From Lolium rigidum (Eukaryota; Streptophyta; Magnoliopsida; Poales; Poaceae), in assembly GCF_022539505.1 (NCBI RefSeq), contig NC_061514.1, positions 223,805,018 through 223,869,017 on the forward strand: a stretch of DNA of 64,000 nucleotides, read 5' to 3'. The notes beneath the pieces are model-generated. The model made no database searches and was not told where the DNA came from. It was given only the letters and a program-made list of their open reading frames with translations. A program made the translations under genes and the position numbers. Below, piece after piece: positions 40,986 through 53,272 of the stretch; positions within the stretch are counted from its first letter, which is position 1, and each line of letters opens with the position of its first letter.

Positions 40986-42504
40986 TGTTCATGGCGAAGG
41001 TTGAAACTGCTTCGTTAATTGTTATATGGTTGGAAACGGGAAATGCTACATGTAGTAATTGGTAGAATGTCTTGGATAATTTGATACTTGGAAATTGTTG
41101 TGCTCATGTTTAAGCTCTTGCATCATATGCTTTGCACCCATTAGTGAAGAAATACATAGAGCTTGTTAAAATTTGGTTTGCATGAGTGGTTTCTCTAGAG
41201 TCTAGATATTTTCTAGTAAGGTGTTTGAACAACAAGGAAGACGATGTATAGTCTTATAATGCTTGTAATATGTCTTTTATGTAAGTTTTGATGTACTAGC
41301 TCGTGCTTGTGTTTGCTTCAAACAACCTTGCTAGCCTAAACCTTGTATCGAGAGGGAATACTTCTCATGCATCCAAATCCTTGAGCCAAACAACACTATG
41401 CCATTTGTGTCCACCATACCTACCTACTACATGGTATTTCCTGCCATTCCAAAGTAAATTGCTTGAGTGCTACCTTTAAACAATTCAAAATTTATCACCT
41501 CTGATTTGTGTCAATGTTTTATAGCTCATGAGGAAGTATGTGGTGTTTATCTTTCAATCTTGTTGGGCAACTTTCACCAATGGACTAGTGGCTTCATCCG
41601 CTTATCCAATAATTTTGCAAAAAGAGCTGGCAATGGGATTCCCAGTCCCAAATTAATTAACAAAAATAGACACTCCTCCATGGTATGTGATTTTTGGATG
41701 GCACCCGAAGGATTCGGTTAGCCATGGCTTGAGAAAGCAAAGGTGGGGAGGAGTGTCATCATAATAAAACTAAAATAAAAAGGCACTCCTTCATGGTATG
41801 AGATTGTTGGCGGTGCACCCGAGGATTCGGTTAGCCATGGTTTGTGAAAGAAAGGTTGGAAGGAGTGCCACCCAAAAATAAAATAAAATGGGAGCCGCTC
41901 TTTGAAGGTTTGTCTGGCAAGGGGGTTAGAGTACCCGCTACCATTCGTTGACAACAACATACACCTCTCAAAACTTTATTTTTATGCTCTCTTTATGTTT
42001 TCAAAATAAAAGCTCTAGCACAAATATAGCAATCAATGCTTCCCTCTGCGAAGGGCCATTCTTTTACTTTTATGTTGAGTCAGTTTACCCATTTCTCTCT
42101 ATCCTAGAAGCAAACACTTGAGTTAACTGTGCATTGATTCTTACATACTTGCTTATTGCACTTGTTATATTGCTTTGCATTGACAACTATCCATAAGATA
42201 TACATGTTACAAGTTGAAAGCAACCGCTGAAACTTAATCTTCCATTGTGTTGCTTCAATACCTTTACTAAGAATTTATTGCTTTATGAGTTAACTCTTAT
42301 GCAAGACTTATTGATGCTTGTCTTTAAGTACTATTCATGAAAAGTCTTTGCTTTATGATTCATTTGTTTACTCATGTCATTTACATTGTTTTGATTGCTG
42401 CATTCATTACATATGTTTACAATAGTATGATCAAGTTTATGATGGCATGTCACTCCAGAAATTATCTTTGTTATCGTTTACTCGCTCGGGACGAGCGAGA
42501 AACT

Positions 42505-42518
42505 AAGCTTGGGGATGC
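42505..42518 (+). promoter_or_regulatory. Polypurine tract of J
   Basis: AAGCTTGGGGATGC directly before TGATACGTCTCC. Identical or near-identical internal copies occur in K and L. Confidence 0.8.
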
Positions 42519-42790
42519 TGATACGTCTCCGACGTATCGATAATTTCTTATGTTCCATGCCACATTATTGATGATTTCGACATGTTATATGCACATTTTA
42601 TGTCATATTTATGCGTTTTCTGGAACTAACCTATTGACGAGATGCCGAAGGGCCAGTTGCTGTTTTCTGCTGTTTTTGGTTCCAGAAATCCTAGTAAGGA
42701 AATATTCTCGGAATCGGACGAAATCAACGCCCAGCATCCTATTTTTCCACGAAGCTTCCAGAACACCCGAGAGCCGCCAGAGGGGGGCCA
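42519..42790 (+). repeat. 3' LTR of J (type 2), first 272 bp
   Basis: TGATACGTCTCCGACGTATCG onward, homologous to the minus-oriented LTRs of K and the solo LTR at 60361. It stops at GGGGGGCCA where the K LTR begins in reverse orientation. Confidence 0.9.
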
Positions 42791-44490
42791 TGATGTCTAC
42801 GGGAGCTTTTATTCTTGTAGACAGTGTTGGGCCTCCAAGAGCAGAGGTTTGTAGAACAGCAGCAAGTTTCCCTTAAGTGGATTACCCAAGGTTTATCGAA
42901 CTCAGGGAGGAAGAGGTCAAAGATATCCCTCTCATGCAACCCTGCAACCACAAAGCAAGAAGTCTCTTGTGTCCCCAACACACCTAATAGGTGCACTAGT
43001 TCGGCGAAGAGATAGTGAAATACAGGTGGTATGAATAAGTAGTAGCAACGGCACCGTAAAAGTGCTTTGCCCGAGACGAAGAACAAGCAAGTAGTAATGT
43101 AGCAAGTAGTAACGCAAAGAAACAAGAAACAAGCAGCGATAGCAGTATTTAGGAACAAGGCCTAGGGAATAGACTTTCACTAGTGGACACTCTCAACATT
43201 GATCACATAACAGAATAGATAAATGCATACTCTACACTTTTGTTGGATGATGAACACATTGCGTAGGATTACACGAACCCTCAATGCCGGAGTTAACAAG
43301 CTCCACAATAATGCTCATATTTTAGTAACCTTTAGTGTAAGATAGATCAACAGACTAAACCAAGTACTAGCATAGCATGCACACTCGTCACCTTCATGCA
43401 TATGTAGGAGGAATAGATCACATCAATATTATCATAGCAATAGTTAACTTCGCAATCTACAAGAGATCATGATCATAGCATAAACCAAGTACTAACACGG
43501 TGCACACACTGTCACCTTTGCACACGTGCAGGAGGAATAAAACTACTTTAATAACACATCACTAGAGTAGCACATAGATAAATTGTGATACAAAACATAT
43601 TGCAATCATAAAGAGATATAAATAAGCACCTCACTATGCCATTCAACAGTGAATAAGTATTCTGTGAAATCTGGCCTAAGAGACCCACACGGTGCACACA
43701 CTCGTCACCTTTACACACGTGGGACAAGGAGTCTCCTGGAGATCACATAAGTAAAACTCACTTGACTAGCATAATGACATCTAGATTACAAGCATCATCA
43801 TATGAATCTCAATCATGTAAGGCAGCTCATGAGATTATTGTATTGAAGCACATAGGAGAGAGATGAACCACATAGCTACCGGTACAGCCCCGAGCCTCGA
43901 TGGAGAACTACTCCCTCCTCATGGGAGCAGCAGCGGTGATGGAGATGGCGGTGGAGATGGCAGCGGTGTCGATGGAGAAGCCTTCCGGGGCACTTCCCCG
44001 CTCCGGCAGGGTGCCGGAACAGAGACTCCGTCCCCCGCATCTTGGCTTCGCGATGGCGGCGGCTCCGGAAGGTTTCTCGTGGTTTTCGTCCAACGCCCCG
44101 AGGTTTTTAGGTCGGGGGCTTTATATAGGCGGAGAGGCGGCGCAGAGGGCTTCCGGGGGCCCACACCCTAGGGGGCGCGCCCCCCTTGGCCGCGCCGGGT
44201 GTGGTGTGGTGGCCCCGCCCCCTTCTCTCGGCGGTTATCGTGTGTTCTGGATGCTTCCGGGTAAAATAGGAACCCGGGCGTTGATTTCGTCCGATTCCGA
44301 GAATATTTCGTTACTAGGATTTCTGAAACCAAAAACAGCAGTAAAACGTGAACCGGCACTTCGGCATCTTGTTAATAGGTTAGTTCCGTAAAATGCACGA
44401 ATATGACATAAAGTGTGCATATAACATGTAGATAACATCAATAATGTGGCATGGAACACAAGAAATTATCGATACGTTGGAGACGTATCA
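42791..44490 (-). repeat. 3' LTR of K (type 2, 1700 bp)
   Basis: TGATGTCTACGGGAGC to GGAGACGTATCA on the plus strand. TATA box CCTATATAA (minus) at 44121-44129. Matches 47996-49005 and, nearly end to end, the solo LTR 60361-62062. Confidence 0.95.
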
Positions 44491-44504
44491 GCATCCCTAA
44501 GCTT
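44491..44504 (-). promoter_or_regulatory. Polypurine tract of K
   Basis: Element strand AAGCTTAGGGATGC, adjacent to the LTR start. Confidence 0.8.
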
Positions 44505-47092
44505 AGTTCTCGCTCGTCCCGAGCAGTGTAAAACGATAACAAAGATAATTTCTGGAGTGACATGCCATCATAAACTTGATCATACTATTTGTAAAGCATA
44601 TGTAGTGAATGCAGCGATCAAAACAATGTATATGACATGGGTAAACAATCGAATCATAAAGCAAAGACTTTTCATGAATAGCACTTCAAGACAAGCATCA
44701 ATAAGTCTTGCATAAGAGTTAACTCATAAAGTAATAATTCAAAGTAAAGGTATTGAAGCAACACAAAGGAAGATGAAGTTTCAGCGGTTGCTTTCAACTT
44801 ATAACATGTATATCTCATGGATAATTGTCAATGCAAAGCAATATAACAAATGCAATATGCAAATATGTAAGAATCAATGCACAGCTTCACACAAGTGTTT
44901 GCTTCTTGAGATGGAGAGAAATAGGTGAACTGACTCAACAATGAAAGTAAAAGAATGGTCCTCCATAGAGGAAAAGCATCGATTGCTATATTTGTGCTAG
45001 AGCTTTGATTTTGAAAACATGAAACAATTTTGTCAACGGTAGTAATAAAGCATATGCATCATGTAAATTATATCTTATAAGTTGCAAGCCTCATGCATAG
45101 TGTACCAATAGTGCCCGCACCTTGTCCTAATTAGCTTGGACTACCTGGATTATCACCGCAATACATATGCTTTAACCAAGTTTCACAAAGGGGTACCTCT
45201 ATGCCGCTCGTACAAAGGTCTAAGGAGAAAGCTCGCATTTGGATTTCTCGCTTTTGATTATTCTCAACTTAGACATCCATACCGGGACAACATAGACAAC
45301 AGATAATGGACTCCTCTTTTAATGCTTTAAGCATTTGACAACAATTAATTCTTTTCTCATTAGAGACTTGAGGATATTTGTCCAAAACTGAAACTTCCAC
45401 CATGAATCATGGCTTTAGTTAGCGGCCCAATGTTCTTCTCTCACAATATGCATGCTCAAACCATTCAACTCAATGTAGATCGCCCTTACTTCGTACAAGA
45501 CGAACATGCATAGCAACTCACATGAAATTCAACAATGAGTTGATGGCGTTCCCCAGTAAACATGGTTATCGCACAACAAGCAACTTAATAAGAGATAAAG
45601 TGCATAATTACATATTCAATACCACAATAGTTTTTAAGCTATTTGTCCCATGAGCTATATATTGCAAAGGTGAATGATGGAATTTTAAAGGTAGCACTCA
45701 AGCAATTTACTTTGGAATGGCGGAAAAATACCATGTAGTATAGGTAGATATGGTGGACACAAATGGCATAGTGGTTGGCTCAAGTATTTTGGATGCATGA
45801 GAAGTATTCCCTCTCGATACAAGGTTTAGGCTAGCAAGGCTTATTTGAAACAAACACAAGGATGAACCGGTGCAGCAAAACTCACATAAAAGACATATTG
45901 AAAACATTATAAGACTCTACACCGTCTTCCTTGTTGTTCAAACTCAATACTAGAAATTATCTAGACCTTAGAGAAACCAAATATGCAAACCAAATTTTAG
46001 CATGCTCTATGTATTTCTTCATTAATGGGTGCAAAGCATATGATGCAAGAGCTTAAACATGAGCACAACAATTGCCAAGTATCACATTACCCAAGACATT
46101 ATAGCAATTACTACATGTATCATTTTCCAATTCCAACCATATAACAATTTAACGAAGAGGAAACTTCGCCATGAATATTATGAGCTAAGAACACATGTGT
46201 TCATACGAACCAGCGGAGCGTGTCTCTCTCCCACACAAGCATGATGTAATCCAATTTATTCAAACAAAAACAAAAACAAAAGCACACAGACGCTCCAAGT
46301 AAAGCACATAAGATGTGACCGAATAAAAATATAGTTTCAAGAGAAGGAACCTGATAATTTATCGATGAAGAAGGGGATGCCTTGGGCATCCCCAAGCTTA
46401 GACGCTTGAGTCTTCTTGATATATGCAGGGATGAACCACCGGGGCATCCCCAAGCTTAGACTTTTCACTCTTCTTGATCATAGTATATCATCCTCCTCTC
46501 TTGACCCTTGAAAACTTCCTCCACACCAAACTCGAAACAACTCATTAGAGGGTTAGTGGACAATAAAAATTAACATGTTCAGAGGTGACACAATCATTCT
46601 TAACACTTCTGGACATTGCATAAAGCTACTGGACATTAATGGATCAAAGAAATTCATCCAACATAGCAAAAGAGGCAATGCGAAATAAAAGGCAGAATCT
46701 GTCAAAACAGAACAGTCCGTAAAGATGGATTTTATTAGGCCACCAGACTTGCTCAAATGAAAATGCTCAAATTGAATGAAAGTTGCGTACATATCTGAGG
46801 ATCACTCACGTAAATTGGCATAATTTTCTGAGTTACCTACAGAGAATTAGACCCAGATTCGTGACAGCAAAGAAATCTGTTTCTCGCGCAGTAATCCAAA
46901 TCTAGTACTTACTTTACTATCAAAGACTTTACTTGGCACAACAAAACACAAAACTAAGATAAGGAGAGGTTGCTACAGTAGTAAACAACTTCCAAGACAC
47001 AAATATAAAACAAAGTACTGTAGCAAAATAATCACATGGGTTATCTCCCAAGAAGTTCTTTCTTTTTAGCAAGTAAGATGGGCTCAGCAGTT
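44505..47092 (-). other. Non-coding 3' internal region of K
   Basis: No ORF of note. Homologous to J 40986-42504 (opposite strand) and to L 55701-57790. Holds the hairpin and polypurine-like copies at 46373-46401 and 46444-46458. Confidence 0.8.
46373..46458 (-). repeat. Internal polypurine-tract copies with a perfect hairpin (K)
   Basis: GGGGATGCC (46373-46381), loop TTG, GGCATCCCC (46385-46393): a perfect 9-bp stem. Overlapping it, the element strand reads TAAGCTTGGGGATGC (46387-46401), the same as the terminal tract of J; a second copy is at 46444-46458. L has both at the same relative places. Confidence 0.85.
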
Positions 47093-47740
47093 TTAATGAT
47101 GCACTCGCAAGAAATAGTATTTGAAGCAAAAGAGAGCATCAAGAGGCAAATTTGAAACAAATTTAAGTCTAACATGCTTCCTATGCAAGGGAATCTTGTA
47201 AATAAACAAGTTCATGAAGAGCAAAGTAACAAGCATAGGAAGATAAAACAAGTGTAGCTTGAAAAATTTCAGCACATAGAGAGGTGTTTTAGTAACATGA
47301 AAATTTCTACAACCATATTTTCCTCTCTCATAATAACTTTCAGTAGCAACATGAGCAAACTCAACAATATAACCATCACATAAAGCACTCTTATCATGAG
47401 TCTCATGCATAAAATAATTACTCTCCACATAAGCATAGTCAATTTTATTAGTTGTAGTGGGAGCAAATTCAACAAAGTAGCTATCATTATTATTCTCATC
47501 AAGTGTAGGAGGCATAGTATAATCACAACAAAATTTACTCTCCATAGTAGGTGGCACAAAAAGACCACTATCATTATCATCATCAGAAATAGGAGGCAAA
47601 GTATCATCAAAGAAAATTTTCTCCTCAATGCTTGGGGGACTAAAAATATCATGCAAACCAGCTTCCCCAAGCTTAGAACTTTCTATATCATTATCAACAA
47701 TGGTGTTCAAAGCGTTCATACTAATATTACTACCAAGCAT
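47093..47740 (-). CDS. K ORF: acidic protein with a C-terminal hydrophobic segment (215 aa)
   Basis: Uninterrupted frame MLGSNISMNALNTIVDNDIE... The N-terminal half is acidic with an imperfect repeat (FFDDTLPPISDDDND, then CCDYTMPPTLDENNND). The C-terminal part has one strongly hydrophobic stretch FKLHLFYLPMLVTLLFMNLF, likely membrane-spanning, followed by basic residues. It matches no gag, pol or known accessory protein I can name. It lies about 255 bp inside the 5' LTR, where gag would be expected. A single hydrophobic stretch is not enough to call it envelope-like. The open frame in an element with mutated neighbours hints at constraint, but that is inference. Confidence 0.6.
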   Translation of the reverse strand: MLGSNISMNALNTIVDNDIESSKLGEAGLHDIFSPPSIEEKIFFDDTLPPISDDDNDSGLFVPPTMESKFCCDYTMPPTLDENNNDSYFVEFAPTTTNKIDYAYVESNYFMHETHDKSALCDGYIVEFAHVATESYYERGKYGCRNFHVTKTPLYVLKFFKLHLFYLPMLVTLLFMNLFIYKIPLHRKHVRLKFVSNLPLDALFCFKYYFLRVHH

Positions 47741-47907
47741 GCAAAGAAGATTTCATAGGTTTTTTAATTTTCGCATCAAACAATCCATGTTTTAAATCAG
47801 GAAATAGAATAAGAAGCTCACTCTTGTACATTATGCCAAACTAGTGTAAACAAGAAACAACAAGATGCAATTGCAGGATCTAAAGGAAATAGCTTCGAGC
47901 ACACACA

Positions 47908-47984
47908 CGACGGCGCCAGAAAAATACTTTACCCGAGACCGTAGTATGAGAGCCTTTTACCTTTCCTCCTCGAGCAACGGCGCC
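47908..47984 (-). promoter_or_regulatory. Primer-binding site region of K: two tRNA-Asp-like sites
   Basis: The element strand carries GGCGCCGTTGC (47984-47974) next to the LTR and TCTGGCGCCGTCG (47920-47908) 64 bp further in. The first is the site in position to be used. Confidence 0.75.
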
Positions 47985-47995
47985 GTAAAAGTGCT

Positions 47996-49005
47996 TGATG
48001 TCTACGGGAGCTTCTATTCTTGTAGACGGTGTTGGGCCTCCAAGAGCAGAGGTTTGTAGAACAAGCAGCAAGTTTTCCTTAAGTGGATTACCCAAGGTTT
48101 ATCGAACTCAGGGAGGAAGAGGTCAAAGATATCCCTCTCATGCAACCCTGCAACCACAAAGCAAGAAGTCTCTTGTGTCCCCAACACACCTAATAGGTGC
48201 ACTAGTTCGGCGAAGAGATAGTGAAATACATGTGGTATGAATAAGTAGTAGCAACGGCACCGTAAAAGTGCTTTGCCCAGGACAAGAAACAAGCAAGTAG
48301 TAATGTAGCGAAGAGTAACGCAAAGAAACAAGTAAACAAGCAGCGATAGCAGTATTTAGGAACAAGGCCTAGGGAATAGACTTTCACTAGTGGACACTCT
48401 CAACATTGATCACATAACAGAATAGATAAATGCATACTCTACACTTTTGTTGGATGATGAACACATTGCGTAGGATTACACGAACCCTCAATGCCGGAGT
48501 TAACAAGCTCCACAATAATGCTCATATTTTAGTAACCTTTAGTGTAAGATAGATCAACAGACTAAACCAAGTACTAGCATAGCATGCACACTCGTCACCT
48601 TCATGCATATGTAGGAGGAATAGATCACATCAATATTATCATAGCAATAGTTAACTTCGCAATCTACAAGAGATCATGATCATAGCATAAACCAAGTACT
48701 AACACGGTGCACACACTCGTCACCTTTGCACACGTGCAGGAGGAATAAAACTACTTTAATAACACATCACTAGAGTAGCACATAGATAAATTGTGATACA
48801 AAACATATTGCAATCATAAAGAGATATAAATAAGCACCTCACTATGCCATTCAACAGTGAATAAGTATTCTCGTGAAATCTAGCCTAAGAGACCCACACG
48901 GTGCACACACCGTCACCTTTACACACGTGGGACAAGGAGTCTCCGGAGATCACATAAGTAAAACTCACTTGACTAGCATAATGACATCTAGATTACAAGC
49001 ATCAT
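47996..49005 (-). repeat. 5' LTR of K, cut by assembly gap
   Basis: TGATGTCTACGGGAGCTTC onward for 1010 bp, nearly identical to 42791-43800. About 690 bp are missing at the gap. Confidence 0.93.
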
Positions 49006-49105
49006 NNNNNNNNNNNNNNNNNNNNNNNNNNNNNNNNNNNNNNNNNNNNNNNNNNNNNNNNNNNNNNNNNNNNNNNNNNNNNNNNNNNNNNNNNNNNNNN
49101 NNNNN
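49006..49105. other. Assembly gap (100 N)
   Basis: Exactly 100 N inside the K 5' LTR; the LTR does not resume on the other side, so the join may be wrong. Confidence 1.
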
Positions 49106-52100
49106 GTTTGACGCCGAGTATGATCCCCCCGCACTGTGCACCACACTTGCCATTTCTGCATCCGCTTTATGGAGTTGTCCAGGATCCACTCTTTCTCCAG
49201 AAGCAACAGATGGTCCGTCTCACCTGCTTCGGTTTGCCTTTCGAGCTTTCCTCCTGTTCCATGGTTCTCTTCTCATGAGCTCACACCCTCAAGAAAGTCA
49301 GGCTGAGCTGCCGATGACCAAATCGGCTCTGGCGGTAAAGCATCTTCAGGGCCACACTTCTTGGAAGCCTCGACTCAAAGGAGAATGCAGAGTGAAGGTG
49401 GCGGTCAGGAGTGTCCCGAAGGAAGCCCGGCCCAAGAAAGCTTAAAGGTGTTAAGTTCAGACTCGAGGCGCTTTGTCCGTCAGCAAAATCTTGGTTATAA
49501 CACGCTTTGCATCCTTTCCCGCAGCTCATCGACGGATCCTTTGGAATAAGCCGAAGAAACCAGCCGTGGGGGCTCTGAGCCTGTGATTCCGAGAGGTCCA
49601 CTCACTCACACTGTACGCCGGGCCGCCGCCGGCTTCCAAGAAAATCGAACCCCCGCTTTCCGTGTGCCCTAGGCCAGATCGGGGTTACGCACGTAAGCAA
49701 CTGGGCTGTGATGTCAAAAAGGGCTCTAAGAACCCAATGAGCCTTCTACCAAGCCAGAGGTCTCGTCACCATCTTCAACAAGACCACGCTATCCATGACA
49801 TCTGATCACAATCACGATCTGCAGGTCGCAGAAACTTAGCGAGACGTTGAGGAGGTACCGAGGCCGGGCCCGCTACTCCCCAGGATCTAGCTGGCCTCGG
49901 ACGAGCAGGGCTGGCCCAAGTAGCCGACCCATCCGAGTCCGAAGAGTGCCGATTGTTACCGGCCGCCGCTTCTCCTCCCCGGAGAGGTACGCTTCCTCCT
50001 TCTTTTCAAGTCAGTCTTCTTGTCGTATGCTCATGCCGCCTTGTTCGTCCTAGTGGTGATCCTTCAAGCTTGTTGATGACTTTTTCAGACTCAACTCATC
50101 GAACCGGTCGCTTTCTAAACAGGGAGGAGCCGATCCTAGCGCACCGACGGCTCCTCCACACAAGACTTGCTTTTCCCCAAGATACGGTCGAGAACCTGGA
50201 GGTAATCAAAGCATTCTCGAGGACATCCAGCCCCGTCTCCAGCATCGCCAGCAAGCAAGCCTGTGCCTGTGTCTTTTTGCCATTTTCAGCCGCGTGCAAG
50301 CCGCCTGCCCAAATGATCGCCGGCGCCTTCAACTCCTGAGCCATGGTTGCGCAATGTCAACGGCTCTACTGAGAAGAAAGCTGCTTAGACGCCAAGACTC
50401 CAGACACTTCCGCCAGTTGCCGTGCTTGGAAACTGTGTAAAGAGCCTGAAGATCTGAAAGAGGACCAGTGGAGACCAAACAACTTATCCAGATGAGCCCT
50501 GCGTTGTTTTGCCCCAAGAGGAAACACAAGGTCTACTACTTCATCCAAGATCCAATCTGCTGAAATTGTACTTCCTGAGCAGCATAAGCCGGGTGAGATG
50601 GAGGGACGAGGACAGACGAGGCCGAGATCAAGCCAGGTGGACTGAACCGCGTCGCATGCTCTTGAGCCTTGGAGGCTTTTCTTCAAGAGGGCCTTTGTGT
50701 GGAACCATGCATAAAACTTGGTGTTGATCACCGTGTACACCGATGCATGTCTCGATTTCTCAGAAGTTTTTTTTAATGTTCATTCTACAGCCCCCAACAC
50801 TTCTCCTCCACATGTTCAACAATGTCACATGCTCATATATACTTCACTGGCGCCGATTCCCGCCAGTAACCGTCGAAATCGGCTCATGATCTCGCCAAGG
50901 TCCTAAGATGTGAACGTCGCCTGCGAAGAGCGTAATGGATCTTCCTGCTGAACTCACCACGCTCCTATTGCATATACATCGTGTTGAGCCAAAGGTGCGG
51001 AACGGCTTCCTCTCGCTCGGCCACGGAGCATGCTTTTGCTTTCATGTGCAGCCCATGGCGCCTGCAAGCCTTGCCATGTTGACACCAAAGGAGAGCTTGG
51101 CTGGCCTATGGAGGCTGAGATCCACCATGTTACCGCCAGCGACGACTGAGTCTCTAATGAGCTGGATATCAGGCGTCGGGTCTTTCGCAGAGATTGATAG
51201 TTCGCTTGCGGGGCTGCTTGATCTGCCATGTTTCTTCTTGAGCTCATCGTGCATCCTACGTGACCTGAGGGTCTTCCGCCATCTGATGTAGATATGATAA
51301 GTCATAGATGTCAAGGCTCGTCCCACCTAAGGTGCGCACAAAGACGCTGTAACCCCCGCGGCGTAGAGACGGGCAACACACGGAGCCGGGAACAATTTAG
51401 GCCACACCAAATTCTCCTGAGGCCACGGGCCCGCAGTTTCCCCGGTCGCACGCCACCACACATCACAAGGCGCGTTACCCACTCACCTATACCCGGTCAA
51501 AGAAGGTGGATGATGCCTCGCTTAGCTCTCATGGCAGGCACACGAACGGCAACACGCAGCCTCGATCGTTCTCGTGCCATTCCGTGAACCCGTCAAAGAG
51601 CCGATCCACCCATGATCTGATTTAGTGTCCGACATGGTGGTCCCGCTTGATCAAGGTAAAGTTAATGAGGATTACTATCATTTAGGGTTTTCACCGCATA
51701 ATCGGATCATCCTACCTGTGTTGTTCGTCGCGCACGGTGACTGCAGCCATCCCAGACAGTGCCTTAAACCAACACGAGGTTGATCCCCGAACATCCTTTC
51801 AGGGCCAACTACCAAATTCTCAGCACACGCGCTGGATCCTCCCCCCTTTGTAAGGCCCAACTATTGGCAGAGATAAACTAACTCTGTAGAATGAGCACCC
51901 AGAACTGACGATCTACTAAACTATGATCATGGGCAGCTACTTCCTACACCTAAGATAGGTGGTGGGAGGGCGCTGTGACATGCAAAGGGCTGGGCACTTA
52001 CTAGCATATTAAGGAAGAACAATGCCAACCCTAACATGTCTAAGATAACCACGCTGCTCGCCAACAAAAGCAGCTTCAAGACGAGCAACACATGAACAAC

Positions 52101-52484
52101 ATAGGCAGAAGAAATGCTTCAGACTCGCAAGATGCGATCTAGGCAAGATGATGCTTTACCGGAGAAACCCCAGATTTGATGGAGTTGGCGAGATGCGCTC
52201 GAGATTTGTTTCTGTGGTTGAACGCTGGTTTGTTGCTTATTCTACAAACCCTAGATACATATTTAGCAGTCCAGCCAGACTTTTTGAATGGGAAGTGGCA
52301 CTAAACCTGTAGTGGTACTGAGAGAACCTCGCCATACCTTTTAATCTAAATACAAACTATTGTACCAGACATATAATCCGCCCAATTTCACTCTAAGGCG
52401 TCGTCACAGACCTAACGTGCACCTAAGCCCATCCCGATCATGTGCCCACCTCCCGATTTGGCCAAATCCGGTGATAACACCTTC
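49106..52484. other. Unidentified degenerate sequence
   Basis: Moderately GC-rich, many short ORFs in all frames. On the minus strand around 50740-50100 partial frames (DEVVDLVFPLGAKQRRAHLD, LYTVSKHGNWRKCLESWR, LLAMLETGLDVLENAL) look like a frameshifted helical protein, perhaps the gag-side region of a Tat/Retand-type gypsy element. That is a weak guess. I see no terminal repeats. Confidence 0.3.
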
Positions 52485-52694
52485 CTGCCCGTCATTATTC
52501 GGGGAAAATAGGCCCTTCGACACATAAATCCCGGGGTTTTTCCCCGACAGTTGAATTCTGGCACTTAAACGAGACACTGTGGCAGCTCTCAACAAAACAG
52601 CGTTAGTCCGTGTTAGTTGCATCCAAAATACACAAATTAGAGGCAAAACAATAGCAAAAGTGTTCGGGAAAGTAGATACGTTTTGGACGTATCA
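52485..52694 (-). repeat. Inverted fragment of a type-1 LTR
   Basis: Read on minus from 52694: TGATACGTCCAAAACGTATC, followed by about 190 bp matching 37209-37395. Opposite in orientation to M, which begins next to it. Confidence 0.85.
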
Positions 52695-53272
52695 GAGGCT
52701 TGCAACTTATAGGATGTCTTACAGAACACATAAGGATGCATAATAATACCGCTGACAAATTATTTCGCATGTGTTTTCAATGAAAAGCTCTAGCACAAAA
52801 TAGTAATCCATGCTTCCTCATGCCTTTCTCTCTACTATTGTTGAGTCAGCCATCAATTATTTCTATCTTAGAAGCAAACATCACAGGCGAACCGTAAGAT
52901 GATCTTTAATGCTTGCTCATTGCACTTGTTATATTACTTTAAAGTTGACAATTTATCCAGAGATAAACATATTGAAGTTGAAAGTAACCGCTGAAACTTA
53001 TACCTTCCTTTGTGTTGCTTCCAAAGCTTTACTAAGAATTTATTGCTTTATGAGTTATAACTTTTATGGGCTTATTGATATTGTCTTGAGTATATCATGA
53101 AAATCTTGCTATATGATTCAGTTATTACCATTGTTTCACTATATTGCTTCAATCGTATCTATCTCATATGCTTTATTAATAGTATTGATCAAGGATAGGA
53201 TACATGTCAATTAAATTATCTTTGTTATCAAGCATCACCGGTACACAGCAGTAGGAAACTAGCTGCCATGCT

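Larger units (their letters stand above)
37189..42790 (+). mobile_element. Element J: Athila-type gypsy element with broken gag, no RT or integrase
   Basis: Plus orientation. A 5' LTR of type 1 (37189-38585), a tRNA-Asp primer site, frameshifted gag and a protease start (38673-40985), then 1.5 kb of non-coding 3' internal sequence homologous to K, a polypurine tract and the first 272 bp of a type-2 LTR (42519-42790), which is interrupted by K. Pol is deleted. Left flank is GAGTC; the right flank is lost in K and the second gap. Confidence 0.85.
42791..49005 (-). mobile_element. Element K: Athila-like non-autonomous element with an unknown ORF
   Basis: Minus orientation, inserted head-on into the 3' LTR of J. 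3' LTR 42791-44490, polypurine tract at 44491-44504, long non-coding internal sequence with two further polypurine-like copies, one ORF (47740 to 47093), tRNA-Asp-like primer site and 5' LTR from 47996, cut by the gap after 1010 bp. No gag or pol. Confidence 0.88.

Noticed and set aside
47093..47740. K ORF as an envelope gene
   Set aside because: Only one hydrophobic segment, no signal peptide or fusion-like region, and its position is near the 5' end.
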